Below are positions 25,590-34,091 of a stretch of DNA of 51,351 bases, piece by piece (within the stretch, counting starts at the first letter, position 1; each line of letters begins with the position of its first letter). The position numbers and the translations under genes were made by a program. The DNA lies in contig LQBE01000018.1 in the NCBI GenBank assembly GCA_002029975.1, forward strand, positions 43,768 through 95,118. Direction: 5' to 3'. The notes beneath the pieces were generated by a model that worked only from the letters and a program-made list of their open reading frames with translations, did not search any database and had not been told where the DNA came from. This stretch comes from a delta proteobacterium ML8_F1. GTDB taxonomy: Bacteria; Bacillota; Clostridia; Peptostreptococcales; Acidaminobacteraceae.

Positions 25590-26141
25590 GTGGAAGTGTT
25601 ACACAAAATAATCGATTCAAAAAACTTTCAGGTGGGCGGCGGCGCCGCGGCAGCCCTTAGTGGGGCGATGGCTGCGGGTATGGCCGCCATGGTGGCGAGA
25701 CTGTCCGTCAAGAAGGGCTATGGCCTTCCTGGCGAAACCTACCGGCAGTTGACGGATGAATTGGATGCCATGGCCAGGACCCTGACAGAGGGGGCGGCCA
25801 GGGATGAGGAGGCTTTTGTGGGCCTCATGAAGGCAATGAAAATGCCCCTAGAGACCCAAGAAGAGGTGTCCCGCAAAGAGGCGGCCGTAGAAGCCGGGAG
25901 TATCGCCGCTTCAGAGGTGCCCCTGGCCAACGGCAGGCTTTGCCGGGAGGTGCTTTTGAAAGTTGCTGTCCTTGAGGGCAGATCAAATCCGAGAGCGGCC
26001 ACGGATTTGCTGATTGCGAAGAAACTGGCAGCCATCGGTCTGGAAGGATGCCTTTTGAACGTCGAGGCCAATCTTCCGGCCATCCACAACGAAGCAGTGC
26101 TCAAAAAATTCATGGACGCTGTGGCGTCATTGAGAGAATAA
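25590..26141 (+). CDS. fchA: Formimidoyl-tetrahydrofolate cyclodeaminase
   Basis: 183 residues, one FTCD_C-type helical domain, as in clostridial FchA. QVGGGAAAALSGAMAAGMAAMVARL is the conserved N-terminal glycine/alanine helix, and GRSNPRAATDLLIAKKLA with LEGCLLNVEANL are typical of the C-terminal half. The enzyme turns 5-formimino-THF into 5,10-methenyl-THF and ammonia, feeding the one-carbon pool. GTG start after TGGAGGTGAGA, 15 bases behind hutI. It follows the ring-opening enzyme and precedes the formimino-transferase, so both folate steps are encoded side by side as separate proteins, unlike the fused mammalian FTCD. Confidence 0.9.
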   Translation: MEVLHKIIDSKNFQVGGGAAAALSGAMAAGMAAMVARLSVKKGYGLPGETYRQLTDELDAMARTLTEGAARDEEAFVGLMKAMKMPLETQEEVSRKEAAVEAGSIAASEVPLANGRLCREVLLKVAVLEGRSNPRAATDLLIAKKLAAIGLEGCLLNVEANLPAIHNEAVLKKFMDAVASLRE

Positions 26142-26156
26142 AGGAGAAAAAGTTGT

Positions 26157-27029
26157 ATGAAACGATTACTGGCAGAGGTCAATATTTCAGAGGGAAGGGA
26201 TCCGGAGCTCATTGACCAGGTGCTCCTGGCCCTGAAGGCCCATGAGGTGGATGTCATTGATGTGGACTCTGAGCCCAACCACAATCGCACAGTATTCACC
26301 TACATCGGAGAGCCGCAGGCCGTACTGGAGGGAACCAAAGCCCTGGTGGCCAAAGCGGTGGCACTTATCGACATGACCCGGCACACCGGAAGTCATCCCA
26401 GAATGGGAGCCGTGGATGTGGTGCCCTTTGTCCCAGTGAAGGAGGTCAGCATCGAAGAGGCTCTGGAAGTGGCGAAAAGCTTCGGCAGGTTCCTGGGGGA
26501 CCTTGGGGTTCCGGTCTACTATTACGAAGAGGCGGCCACCCGACCGGAGCGCAGTTCCCTGGTCAAAATCCGCAAAGGGCAGTATGAGGCCCTGGCGGAA
26601 AAAATGACCCGGGAGGAGTGGCGGCCCGATGAAGGTCCCTTTGAGTTTGTGCCCAAAAGCGGCGCGACAGTGACAGGGGTCAGGTTTCCCCTGGTGGCCT
26701 TCAATGTCAACTTGAAGACAGAAGATCTGGCGGTCTGTAAAAAAATTGTCCAGGCGATCCGAGGGGCTACAGGGGGCTACACCCATGTGAGGGCCATTGC
26801 CCTGCCTCTGGAAGGAGAGGGTCTGACCCAGATTTCAATGAATCTGGTGAATTACGAGAAAACACCGATTCATCGTGTCTTTGAGACCATCAAGTCGGAG
26901 GCGGCAAGCTACGGCATTCTGGTACAAGGTACCGAGCTCGTGGGCCCCGTACCGCTTATGGCCCTGAAGGATGTTCTGGAACATTATCTGCAGACCCATT
27001 CTTTTTCCATGGATCAGATTTATTCGTAG
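26157..27029 (+). CDS. ftcD: Glutamate formimidoyltransferase
   Basis: 290 residues, the usual length for the stand-alone bacterial enzyme. KRLLAEVNISEGRDPELI, DVDSEPNHNRTVFTYIG, and HTGSHPRMGAVDVVPFVPV (conserved His/Arg of the formiminotransferase N domain) are clear, as are NVNLKTEDL and ISMNLVNYEKTPIHRVFE in the C domain. It moves the formimino group of N-formimino-glutamate to tetrahydrofolate, releasing glutamate. AAGGAG lies ten bases before the ATG. With fchA it completes the non-formamide route from histidine to glutamate. Confidence 0.92.
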   Translation: MKRLLAEVNISEGRDPELIDQVLLALKAHEVDVIDVDSEPNHNRTVFTYIGEPQAVLEGTKALVAKAVALIDMTRHTGSHPRMGAVDVVPFVPVKEVSIEEALEVAKSFGRFLGDLGVPVYYYEEAATRPERSSLVKIRKGQYEALAEKMTREEWRPDEGPFEFVPKSGATVTGVRFPLVAFNVNLKTEDLAVCKKIVQAIRGATGGYTHVRAIALPLEGEGLTQISMNLVNYEKTPIHRVFETIKSEAASYGILVQGTELVGPVPLMALKDVLEHYLQTHSFSMDQIYS

Positions 27030-27247
27030 GAAGCCCGGTATCAGCCTGCAGATTATTGCCCTGGTCACTTTGAGAATCGATCTTTCCTTGAAGGAGGGAC
27101 AGCCTGGTCTGATGAGTCACTCCTGGGGCATAATCCCATAAAGTCTTGACAGTGGAGGTGGTTGAAACAGTTGATTTGACGTAACAGAGAGCATGGTTTT
27201 TGTCAATTATCGCTTTCGGAAAATTTGTCGAAATCAAGGAGGTAACT

Positions 27248-28495
27248 ATGAAGAACAAACGGTATGGAATTTTTACGCTGCTTCTTGTACTGGCCCTGGT
27301 ATTTTCATTGACTGCCTGCGCCTCGGAACAACCTGCAGAGGAACCGCCGGCTGAAGAGCCTCAGGCTGAAGAGCCTCAGGCCGAGGAACCACCGGCTGAA
27401 GAGGAACCCAAAGAGCCGATCCGGATTGGATTTTTCGCCCCATTGACAGGTCCGGCGGCGGCGGATGGTCTCAGCACTTCCAATTCAGCGGAACTGGCAG
27501 TGGAGATTATCAATGAAAGTGGCGGTATCGATGGCAGACCCGTGGAACTGGTCAGCTATGACGACGGTCTTGACACCAAGCAGGCCGTGAGCATCGCCCA
27601 ACGGCTTACCACACGGGATGATGTGGTGGCAGTGGTCAGCGGCAGTTATAGCGGTCCCACCCGGGTGGCAGCTCCCATTTTCCAGGATGCCGGTATCCCT
27701 ATGATTTCAGGTTACGCAATTCATCCAGATGTCACTGATTCCGGAGACTTTATCTTTTCCCAGTCCTTCCCCGGCCAGGTTCAGGGCAAGGCAGGCGGCG
27801 TGGTAGCCGTTGACATGCTTGATGCCAAGAGAATTTCCATTATTGCCGTGGATATTGACTTCGGGAAAACCCTGGCAGCCGCCTTCAAGGATTATGTCGT
27901 ACCCAAAGGGGCTGAAATCGTTTCAGAGGACTACTTTGGCATGGGTGACAGTGAATTTGCACCCATCGTCACAAAACTCAAGGATGAAATCAAACCAGAC
28001 TTGATTTATATGGCCAACTACTACGGCCATGGTGCAGAGATTGTCCGTCAGCTCAAGAGCCAGGGATTCGATGTCCAGGTCCTTGGAACAGAAGGGATTG
28101 ACTCTTATCAATTCTTCGAGATTGCCGGCGAGGATGCCGAGGGTGTCATGATCACCACCAACATGAACCGTGATTCTGAAGACCAGGCCACCCAGGAATA
28201 CATCAAGACCTACACAGAGAAGTTCGGCATTGTCCCTGACATGGTGGGCGCTTCAGTTTACGATGCCTTCCAGGTGCTTTTCAAAGCCATCGGAGAGGTC
28301 GGTACAGATCCTGAACTGATTCGGGATACCATCAAGGATCTCAAGGGCTTTAAAACCGTTACCGGCGAATTGATTGAATACGCTCCCACGCGAGAAGCGA
28401 TTAAACCGGTTCAGATTCAAATCATAGAAGACGGGGCTTACCACTACTACGAGGAAATTGACGATTTGGAAATCATTACCCCGGAACCTCGATAG
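27248..28495 (+). CDS. LivJ-type ABC transporter substrate-binding lipoprotein
   Basis: About 415 residues. The signal MKNKRYGIFTLLLVLALVF with lipobox SLTAC (Cys near residue 23) is followed by a linker of repeated AEEP(P/Q) units, encoded by near-identical 15-base repeats at about 27334-27408. The mature domain is a type 1 periplasmic binding fold: IRIGFFAPLTGPAAADG, NESGGIDGRPVELVSYDDG, VAVVSGSYSGPTRVAAPIF. The class binds branched-chain or other amino acids; within this operon histidine, urocanate or glutamate is possible (inference). The ATG at 27248 follows CAAGGAGG, and 218 bases separate it from ftcD with no clear promoter. A strong hairpin-T run follows, which should keep this protein more abundant than the membrane parts. 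Confidence 0.88.
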   Translation: MKNKRYGIFTLLLVLALVFSLTACASEQPAEEPPAEEPQAEEPQAEEPPAEEEPKEPIRIGFFAPLTGPAAADGLSTSNSAELAVEIINESGGIDGRPVELVSYDDGLDTKQAVSIAQRLTTRDDVVAVVSGSYSGPTRVAAPIFQDAGIPMISGYAIHPDVTDSGDFIFSQSFPGQVQGKAGGVVAVDMLDAKRISIIAVDIDFGKTLAAAFKDYVVPKGAEIVSEDYFGMGDSEFAPIVTKLKDEIKPDLIYMANYYGHGAEIVRQLKSQGFDVQVLGTEGIDSYQFFEIAGEDAEGVMITTNMNRDSEDQATQEYIKTYTEKFGIVPDMVGASVYDAFQVLFKAIGEVGTDPELIRDTIKDLKGFKTVTGELIEYAPTREAIKPVQIQIIEDGAYHYYEEIDDLEIITPEPR

Positions 28496-28501
28496 AGAAT
28501 C

Positions 28502-28526
28502 AAGGGGGGGATACCCCCCTTTTTTC
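28502..28526 (+). terminator. Intrinsic terminator (probably leaky) between binding protein and permease
   Basis: AAGGGGGG - loop - CCCCCCTT followed by TTTTT. Located inside the transporter operon, seven bases after the binding-protein stop; partial read-through would set a high ratio of binding protein to permease. Confidence 0.8.
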
Positions 28527-28651
28527 CTTTCATCGTTTGCGGACATTCTCTTGATCAACAGTCGAAAACGACCATCAGTTTTCCCTTGACAAGACTCCGG
28601 GGGGAGCTGTTCTTGAAGAATTTTATCTACAATTCAAGGGAGAGGTGATTT

Positions 28652-29524
28652 ATGCTATCTCAACAAATAGTCAACGGTATCATGATCGGCAGCGTTTATG
28701 CCCTGACGGCAATGGGTGCCACTCTGATCTACGGCATTCTCAGAATTCTTGACATTGCCAATGCCGGAGCCTATGCTGTGGGGGCTTATGCCGGCTGGTA
28801 CATGTACAGTGTCACTGAAAATATTCTGCTGGCCTTTGTTTTTGCCATGCTGTTTACCGGAATTATCGGAGTTTTGGTCCAGAAATTCATCTATTTCCCA
28901 ATTATCAGCAAACCCAATGTCATTGCCATTGTTCCCCTGATTACCAGTGTGGGACTGTTCACTTTGACCGGGGACATGCTCAGACTGATATTCGGACCCA
29001 ATGTCAAAAATATGAACATGACCTTTAAAATCAATGCCGTGGAAATCGGCAATGTCAGAATCAGTGCGGAATGGATTTTTATTGTGCTCCTGACCGCAAC
29101 ACTCTTTTTTGTGCTCTGGTTCATTCTCAACAAGACCAAACTGGGACTCGCCTGGCGGGCAACTGCAGCCGACACCGAGATTGCCAAGACCATGGGGGTC
29201 AACGTACATATTTCCATGGCGCTGAGCTATGTGCTGGGTTATGGATTTGCTGCCGCTGCAGGAACCATGGTGGGGGTGCTTTACAATTCGATTTATCCGA
29301 CCATGGGGGATATCCCTTCATATAAAATGCTGGCAATCATTGTTCTGGGAGGATTGGGAAATCCCCTGGGAACGGTCGTTGCAGGCATTGTCATAGGATT
29401 GTCGGAAACCCTGGTTTCAGCCTATTTCGGGTCTATCATGCCCCGGGACGTCATTGCCTTTGTCGTACTGATTATCGTGCTTTTAGTCAAGCCTTCAGGG
29501 CTGGTTACCAGAAAGAACACATAA
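28652..29524 (+). CDS. LivH-type branched-chain/amino acid ABC transporter permease
   Basis: 290 residues with multiple hydrophobic helices. QQIVNGIMIGSVYALTAMGATLIYGILRILDIANAG is the family N-terminus, and TKLGLAWRATAADTEIAKTMGVNV with MLAIIVLGGLGNPLGTVVAG carry the conserved cytoplasmic loop and C-terminal motif of LivH permeases. It forms the membrane channel with the LivM protein 12 bases downstream. AGAGGTG precedes the ATG. The 156-base gap upstream holds the terminator at 28502; a TTGACA at about 28585 has no good -10 partner. Confidence 0.9.
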   Translation: MLSQQIVNGIMIGSVYALTAMGATLIYGILRILDIANAGAYAVGAYAGWYMYSVTENILLAFVFAMLFTGIIGVLVQKFIYFPIISKPNVIAIVPLITSVGLFTLTGDMLRLIFGPNVKNMNMTFKINAVEIGNVRISAEWIFIVLLTATLFFVLWFILNKTKLGLAWRATAADTEIAKTMGVNVHISMALSYVLGYGFAAAAGTMVGVLYNSIYPTMGDIPSYKMLAIIVLGGLGNPLGTVVAGIVIGLSETLVSAYFGSIMPRDVIAFVVLIIVLLVKPSGLVTRKNT

Positions 29525-29536
29525 GGGGGGAAGACC

Positions 29537-30436
29537 ATGTATCTAACCGTTGTTTCTGTCAATATCGGAATTTTCATACTGTTGGCTCTCAGTCTCAATA
29601 TCATCACGGGTTATGCCGGTCAGCCGGCGCTTGGTCATGCCGCTTTTTTTGGCATTGGCGCCTATACCTCGGCTATTTTAACGACAAGTTATGGCATGAA
29701 CTTCTGGCTTTCCATTCCCTTTGCCTTCATCATGGCGGGAATCATGGGCGGATTTTTGGGATTGATCAGTATTCGGATGCGGGATGATTTCCTGGCCATC
29801 ACCAGTATCGGTATCAATTTTGTCGTCGTGGCAATTTTTCAGTACTCGGACTTTTTCGGGGGATCCCTGGGGATTTCCCTCAAAAGACCCTATTTCTTTG
29901 GGATGAAGGTGACCGCCACAGGCTATCTGATACTGATCGGACTGATGATTCTGGGAACGGTCCTTTTGATTCTGAAAATGAAACGATCCTGGTTCGGACT
30001 GGCGCTTTCAAGCATCCGCAATGACGAAACCGCCGCGGCTTCCTTTGGAATCGATGTCAATCGATACAAAGTACTGGCCTTTACCCTGGGGACGGCCATT
30101 GCGGGGATGACTGGAGCCGTCTATGCCCATCATATGACCTTTATCTATTCAAGTGATTTTGCCTTTATTGTCTCGATCAGTATCCTGTCCATGGTGGTCA
30201 TCGGAGGAATAGGGACCATAAGGGGACCGATTTTTGGAGCGATTCTCCTGGGTGCCGCTCCGGAGCTTTTCAGATTCTTCGCCGACTACCGCATGATTGT
30301 CTACGGGGGACTGCTGGTATTCATGATGCGTTTTCAATCCCAGGGATTTCTCGGTTATGACAGTGTGCTGGTCAGGGCCTTCAAGAAACTGTTTCCCGGG
30401 GGTTTGAAGAAGAAGGAGGGTGAAATCATTGGGTGA
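29537..30436 (+). CDS. LivM-type branched-chain/amino acid ABC transporter permease
   Basis: 299 residues. LSLNIITGYAGQPALGHAAFFGIGAYTSAIL is the standard LivM signature near the N-terminus. SSIRNDETAAASFGIDVNRYK and VVIGGIGTIRGPIFGAILLG are the other conserved segments. It lacks the long extra N-terminal helices of E. coli LivM, as is common in Bacillota. AGGGGGGAAG precedes the ATG. Its end overlaps the ATP-binding gene by eight bases, so the two are probably translationally coupled. Confidence 0.9.
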   Translation: MYLTVVSVNIGIFILLALSLNIITGYAGQPALGHAAFFGIGAYTSAILTTSYGMNFWLSIPFAFIMAGIMGGFLGLISIRMRDDFLAITSIGINFVVVAIFQYSDFFGGSLGISLKRPYFFGMKVTATGYLILIGLMILGTVLLILKMKRSWFGLALSSIRNDETAAASFGIDVNRYKVLAFTLGTAIAGMTGAVYAHHMTFIYSSDFAFIVSISILSMVVIGGIGTIRGPIFGAILLGAAPELFRFFADYRMIVYGGLLVFMMRFQSQGFLGYDSVLVRAFKKLFPGGLKKKEGEIIG

Positions 30437-31187
30437 ACTGCTAAGGGTCGAGGGGTTGAGTAAACACTTTGGCGGATTGAAGGCGATTAACGGCCTGGAC
30501 CTGACCCTCGAGGAAGGAGAAACCCTGGGAATCATCGGTCCCAACGGGGCGGGCAAAACAACGCTCTTCAATGTCATCTGCGGCGTTTTGAAACCCACGG
30601 CGGGGAAGGTTGTCCTCGACGGGGAAGAGATTCAGGGGCTGCCTTCGTATAAAATAGCCCATCGGGGAGTTGCCAGAACCTTTCAGATATCAAAACCCTT
30701 GAAGGATATCAGTATTGTGGACAATGTTGTGGCTTCCCTGGGAATTCACGAGTACACGGGAATCAGGTCACTGCTCAGGAATTCCCACAAAAGAGAAACG
30801 GTTGACAAGGCCCTTGAGATACTTGAAAGGACCGGACTCCTGGAATTCAAGGACAAACTGGCCCGGGAGGTGAGTCTCGGCTATCTCAGAAGACTGGAAA
30901 TTGCCAGAGCCCTGGCCACCAACCCAAGACTCATCATGCTTGACGAACCCTGTGCCGGTCTGAGCAATTTTGCCATCAATGAGGTCATTGACCTGGTGAT
31001 GCAGCTCAAGTCAGAAGGGAAAAGCATTGTTTTGATTGAGCACAACCTGCCGATTTCCATGAAGGTCAGCGACCGGATCACCGTACTCAATTATGGGCAG
31101 AAGATTGCCGAGGGGATTCCCGAGGATATCCGGAATAATCCCCAGGTCATAGAAGCCTATCTCGGGGAGGATGATGACATTGCTTGA
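30429..31187 (+). CDS. LivG-type ABC transporter ATP-binding protein
   Basis: About 252 residues, one nucleotide-binding domain. Walker A GPNGAGKTT, Q-loop RTFQISKPLKDISIVDN, Walker B LIMLDEPCAGLS and the H-loop IEHNL are present. The signature region reads VSLGYLRRLEIARALA, with LGYLR where LSYGQQR-type sequence is usual. I chose the TTG at 30429, nine bases after AAGGAGG; the GTG at 30420 directly abuts that sequence and would add three residues. It pairs with the LivF-type ATPase that overlaps its end. Confidence 0.88.
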   Translation: MGELLRVEGLSKHFGGLKAINGLDLTLEEGETLGIIGPNGAGKTTLFNVICGVLKPTAGKVVLDGEEIQGLPSYKIAHRGVARTFQISKPLKDISIVDNVVASLGIHEYTGIRSLLRNSHKRETVDKALEILERTGLLEFKDKLAREVSLGYLRRLEIARALATNPRLIMLDEPCAGLSNFAINEVIDLVMQLKSEGKSIVLIEHNLPISMKVSDRITVLNYGQKIAEGIPEDIRNNPQVIEAYLGEDDDIA

Positions 31188-31884
31188 AATAAAAGAGGTG
31201 GATATTTCCTACGGTGAAATGTCGGTGATTAAAAAGGTTTCACTTGAGGTCAAAGAGGGGGAATTGGTGACGGTTATCGGCGCCAACGGCGCAGGCAAGA
31301 CCACCCTCATTAAAGCCATAATGGGAATCAAGGATATCACCAGCGGTGAAATTCTCCTCGATGGCGTTGATATTTCCAAGCTGCCTCCCTGGAAAAGACC
31401 GGAGCTGGGCATTGGCTATGTTCCTGAAGGGCGCCGGGTATTTCCGAATCTCACTGTGGACGAAAATCTCCGCATGGGAGCCTATAAGGTCAAGGACAAG
31501 GTGAAAGCCCGGGCAAGCATTGAAAAGGTTTATGGCATGTTCCCGGTTTTGAAGGAAAGAAGCACCCAGCTGGCCAATACCATGAGCGGCGGGGAACAGC
31601 AGATGCTTGCCATCGGAAGGGCCCTGGTCCTTGAGCCGAGAATCCTGCTGATTGATGAAATTTCCATGGGTCTGATGCCCATACTGGTCAATACCTCCTT
31701 TAAAATCATAAAGGAGCTCAACGATGCCGGCATTACTGTCCTGATTGTGGAACAAAACGCCAATAAAGTCCTCAAGATTGCGCACCGGGGTTATGTTCTG
31801 GAAACGGGAACCATTGCCATCGAGGACACGGCCAAGCATCTGATGGAAAACGATACCGTCAGAAAGGCCTATCTCGGGGGTTGA
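31171..31884 (+). CDS. LivF-type ABC transporter ATP-binding protein
   Basis: 237 residues. Walker A GANGAGKTT, the LivF-characteristic GIGYVPEGRRVFPNLTVDENL, signature MSGGEQQMLAIGRALV, Walker B ILLIDEISMGLMP and VEQN. Two ATGs (31171, 31174) stand against the GGGGAGG ribosome site. A TTG at 31180 sits at the ideal distance of nine bases and would give MLEIKEVDISYG, the usual LivF start, so the true start may be 31180. It overlaps the LivG gene by 17 (or 8) bases and completes the amino acid transporter of the hut operon. Confidence 0.9.
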   Translation: MMTLLEIKEVDISYGEMSVIKKVSLEVKEGELVTVIGANGAGKTTLIKAIMGIKDITSGEILLDGVDISKLPPWKRPELGIGYVPEGRRVFPNLTVDENLRMGAYKVKDKVKARASIEKVYGMFPVLKERSTQLANTMSGGEQQMLAIGRALVLEPRILLIDEISMGLMPILVNTSFKIIKELNDAGITVLIVEQNANKVLKIAHRGYVLETGTIAIEDTAKHLMENDTVRKAYLGG

Positions 31885-31915
31885 CAGCCGCCGTTTTGGC
31901 AGGGAGGAATCCACC

Positions 31916-32506
31916 GTGGAAACCAGAATTTACAAAGACAGGGACTTTCGGACAAGCCAGTGGTCGGGGGGCACCACCAGAGAACTTTTCATTTATCCTG
32001 AGTGGTCCGCCTACCCGGACAGGGATTTTCTATTGAGAATCAGTACGGCCACAGTGGCTCTTGAAACGACAACCTTCACCCGCCTTGAAGGCTTCCGGCG
32101 GTGGATCACTCCCCTTGAGGGAGAGCTGGTCCTTCAGGGAGACGGGGGTACCGACAGGGACCTCAAACCCTACGAGATTCATGCATTTGATGGGGGCGAG
32201 TCCATTGAGAGTCATGGCAAGGTCACGGATTTCAATCTGATGGTGAAAAAGGGCTGGGAGGCGCAGATGAAGGTGCTCAAGCCCCGGGTCAATGAGACAC
32301 TGACTCTGGATGTGGGGGAGTCGGACTTAGTGGCCCTCTATCTTCCCCGTGGCGGGCCCCTTGGTCTGAAGGGGACAGCCGGAGAAACCCTCAAGGCAGG
32401 GGAACTTCTGATAGCCGAGGGTTCAGGGAGTTTCAGTATCCTGGGCACGGCATGGTCTGAAGTAATCTGCTGCCGCATCAACAAAGCCCGGTCCTCTGAT
32501 CAATAG
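31916..32506 (+). CDS. hutD: HutD-family cupin protein
   Basis: 196 residues. The start RIYKDRDFRTSQWSGGTTRELFIYPE and the next part RDFLLRISTATVALETTTFTRLEGFRRWITPLEGELVL, where the last twenty-odd residues include the LEG and PLEG turns, are hallmarks of HutD. HutD is a double-cupin protein found with hut genes in many bacteria; in Pseudomonas it is thought to limit or tune hut expression, and its ligand is probably urocanate or formiminoglutamate. GTG start eight bases after GGAGG. Last gene of the operon; its stop codon lies within the loop of the terminator, so gene and operon end together. Its presence supports the hut identity of the whole block. Confidence 0.88.
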   Translation: METRIYKDRDFRTSQWSGGTTRELFIYPEWSAYPDRDFLLRISTATVALETTTFTRLEGFRRWITPLEGELVLQGDGGTDRDLKPYEIHAFDGGESIESHGKVTDFNLMVKKGWEAQMKVLKPRVNETLTLDVGESDLVALYLPRGGPLGLKGTAGETLKAGELLIAEGSGSFSILGTAWSEVICCRINKARSSDQ

Positions 32507-32518
32507 AGGCCGGGCTTT
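32483..32518 (+). terminator. Intrinsic terminator of the hut operon
   Basis: AAAGCCCGG (32483-32491), CCTCT, loop GATCAAT, AGAGG, CCGGGCTTT (32510-32518), then TTC: a 14-bp GC-rich stem with a T run. It overlaps the last codons and stop (32504-32506) of hutD. Confidence 0.9.
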
Positions 32519-32611
32519 TCTATATCAAGACATTTGGTGTTAAAGCGCATTCGCTGACGCATAATCCAAAGGATTTTTCCCTTAATCATGGCAAATCACT
32601 TCCTCATGGAA

Positions 32612-32617
32612 TATAAT
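32612..32617 (+). promoter_or_regulatory. Possible -10 box of the pxp operon
   Basis: A consensus TATAAT lies 74 bases before the pxpA start in the 184-base gap behind the hut terminator. The -35 region at the right distance (TGGCAA, 32589-32594) is poor, so this is only a candidate. Confidence 0.3.
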
Positions 32618-32690
32618 TGACAATAACAGAGAGACAGCAACCGGGTCAAGTCAAAGAAATCAGACCCATGAGAGAATAAGGGGTGGTATT

Positions 32691-33389
32691 GTGCTTGTCA
32701 ATTGCGATTTGGGAGAAAAGACCAGGGAGGATCCCGAGCTTTTCAGGTTCATCGACCTGGCCAATATCGCCTGCGGATTTCACGCAGGGGACGCCCTGAC
32801 CATGGACAAAACCGTGGTCGCCTGCCTGGAAGCCGGGGTGAGAATCGGTGCCCATCCCGGCTATCTCGACCCCGATGGCTTCGGTCGAAAAGACCTCGGG
32901 GTCCCGCCAGAGACCCTCAGGGCCCAGATTCTTTATCAGATTGGCGCCCTGGAGGCTCTGGTGAGAAGTCGCTCAGTCAGGCTGCATCATGTGAAATTTC
33001 ATGGCGCCCTCTATCACCGGCTGGCCGGTGACTATGAGTTGGCCCGGCTGATACTGAAGGCCGTCAGAGCCTTTGACCCCGCCCTCAGGATTCTGGCACC
33101 GCCGGATTCCTCCATGAGCCGGTCGGCGAGGGAACTGGGGCTGGAGGTGTTGGAGGAGGCTTTTGCCGACAGGGCCTACCACCGGGACGGGACCCTGGTT
33201 GCCAGGGACCGTGAAGGGGCGGTTCTGGACGGGCAGGCAGCCATCGCCCGGGTGGAAAAAATCATGGCGCAGGGCTGCATCGACACCGTCGAGGGCGAGG
33301 TCCTGAAGGTGGCGCCAGGGACCCTTTGTCTTCACTCGGATACTCCGGGAGTGGTGGCGATTGCCAGAGGCATCCGGAGGCTCCTATGA
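32691..33389 (+). CDS. pxpA: 5-oxoprolinase subunit A (LamB/YcsF family)
   Basis: 232 residues, slightly short of the usual 250. The N-terminal VNCDLGEKTREDPELFRFIDLANIACGFHAGD has the family Asn-Cys-Asp and CGFHAGD, and IGAHPGYLDPDGFGRKDL and VKFHGALYH complete the set of conserved His/Asp residues. The family's usual NCDLGEGFG segment reads NCDLGEKTR. With PxpB and PxpC it opens 5-oxoproline to glutamate at the cost of ATP. GTG start after AAGGGGTGG. Its stop overlaps the pxpB start (ATGA). It lies directly behind the hut operon, so two glutamate-forming routes sit together. Confidence 0.9.
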   Translation: MLVNCDLGEKTREDPELFRFIDLANIACGFHAGDALTMDKTVVACLEAGVRIGAHPGYLDPDGFGRKDLGVPPETLRAQILYQIGALEALVRSRSVRLHHVKFHGALYHRLAGDYELARLILKAVRAFDPALRILAPPDSSMSRSARELGLEVLEEAFADRAYHRDGTLVARDREGAVLDGQAAIARVEKIMAQGCIDTVEGEVLKVAPGTLCLHSDTPGVVAIARGIRRLL

Positions 33390-34084
33390 GAATCAGGGCC
33401 CTGGGGGACACCCACCTCATCATCAGTCTCGGCGAAAGGATTGATCCTCAGACCCACGACAGGGTCCTTGGACTCTGGCGGAGTTTGAAGGGCCTGGCCC
33501 CGGGGGGCGTCCTCTCTCTGGTGCCCTCCTACACCGATATCACAGTGCATTACAACCCGCTGCTGGTCAGTGAAAAGGCACTGCAGTCCCTGATTTTTCA
33601 GGCGGAGGAAAGGGCCCATGAATCCGGGTCCCCCCTGAGTCGGACTTTTGAAATCCCCGTTCTCTACGGTGGGGAGTACGGGCCGGACCTGTCAACCCTT
33701 GCAAAAGAGAAAAACCTCCCGGAAGAATCCATTGTCAAAATCCACACGGCCCGTTTGTACCGGCTCTACAGTTTCGGGTTCACCCCGGGCTTCATGTACC
33801 TGGGAATTCTGGACAAAAGGATTCAGACAAAAAGACTGTCCCGTCCGAGGCTTGAGGTCCCCAGGGGTTCCGTAGGACTGGCGGGGGAGCAAACAGGCAT
33901 TTATCCCAAGGCCTCGCCGGGAGGCTGGCGGATTGTCGGCACAAGTCCCCTGGAGTTTTTTGATCTTGAGGCCGAGGTGCCCACCCCCTTTGAACTTGGA
34001 GACCGGATTCGTTTCAAGGCCATCGACGAGAGAACCTTTTACAGCATAAAGCGGAAGCAGCCATATGAAATCTCAGTGGAGTGA
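33386..34084 (+). CDS. pxpB: 5-oxoprolinase subunit B (PxpB/KipI family)
   Basis: 232 residues. MRIRALGDTHLIISLGERID is the KipI-type start; SFGFTPGFMYLGILDKRI, RPRLEVPRGSVGLAGEQTGIYP and GGWRIVGTSPLEFFD are strongly conserved in the family. It has a PxpB/allophanate-hydrolase-subunit-1 fold. KipI was first described as a histidine kinase inhibitor in Bacillus, but the Pxp role fits this three-gene set. The ATG at 33386 has GGAGG before it and overlaps the pxpA stop; a longer in-frame start at 33326 lies within pxpA and is unlikely. Confidence 0.9.
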   Translation: MRIRALGDTHLIISLGERIDPQTHDRVLGLWRSLKGLAPGGVLSLVPSYTDITVHYNPLLVSEKALQSLIFQAEERAHESGSPLSRTFEIPVLYGGEYGPDLSTLAKEKNLPEESIVKIHTARLYRLYSFGFTPGFMYLGILDKRIQTKRLSRPRLEVPRGSVGLAGEQTGIYPKASPGGWRIVGTSPLEFFDLEAEVPTPFELGDRIRFKAIDERTFYSIKRKQPYEISVE

Positions 34085-34091
34085 AGGGCCA

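Noticed and set aside
27147-27180. TTGACA-type promoter before the LivJ-type gene
   Set aside because: No matching -10 box at proper distance; expression from the hut sigma-54 promoter is sufficient.
28585-28620. TTGACA as -35 box of the livH-type gene
   Set aside because: No acceptable -10 sequence at 16-18 bases; it may be chance.
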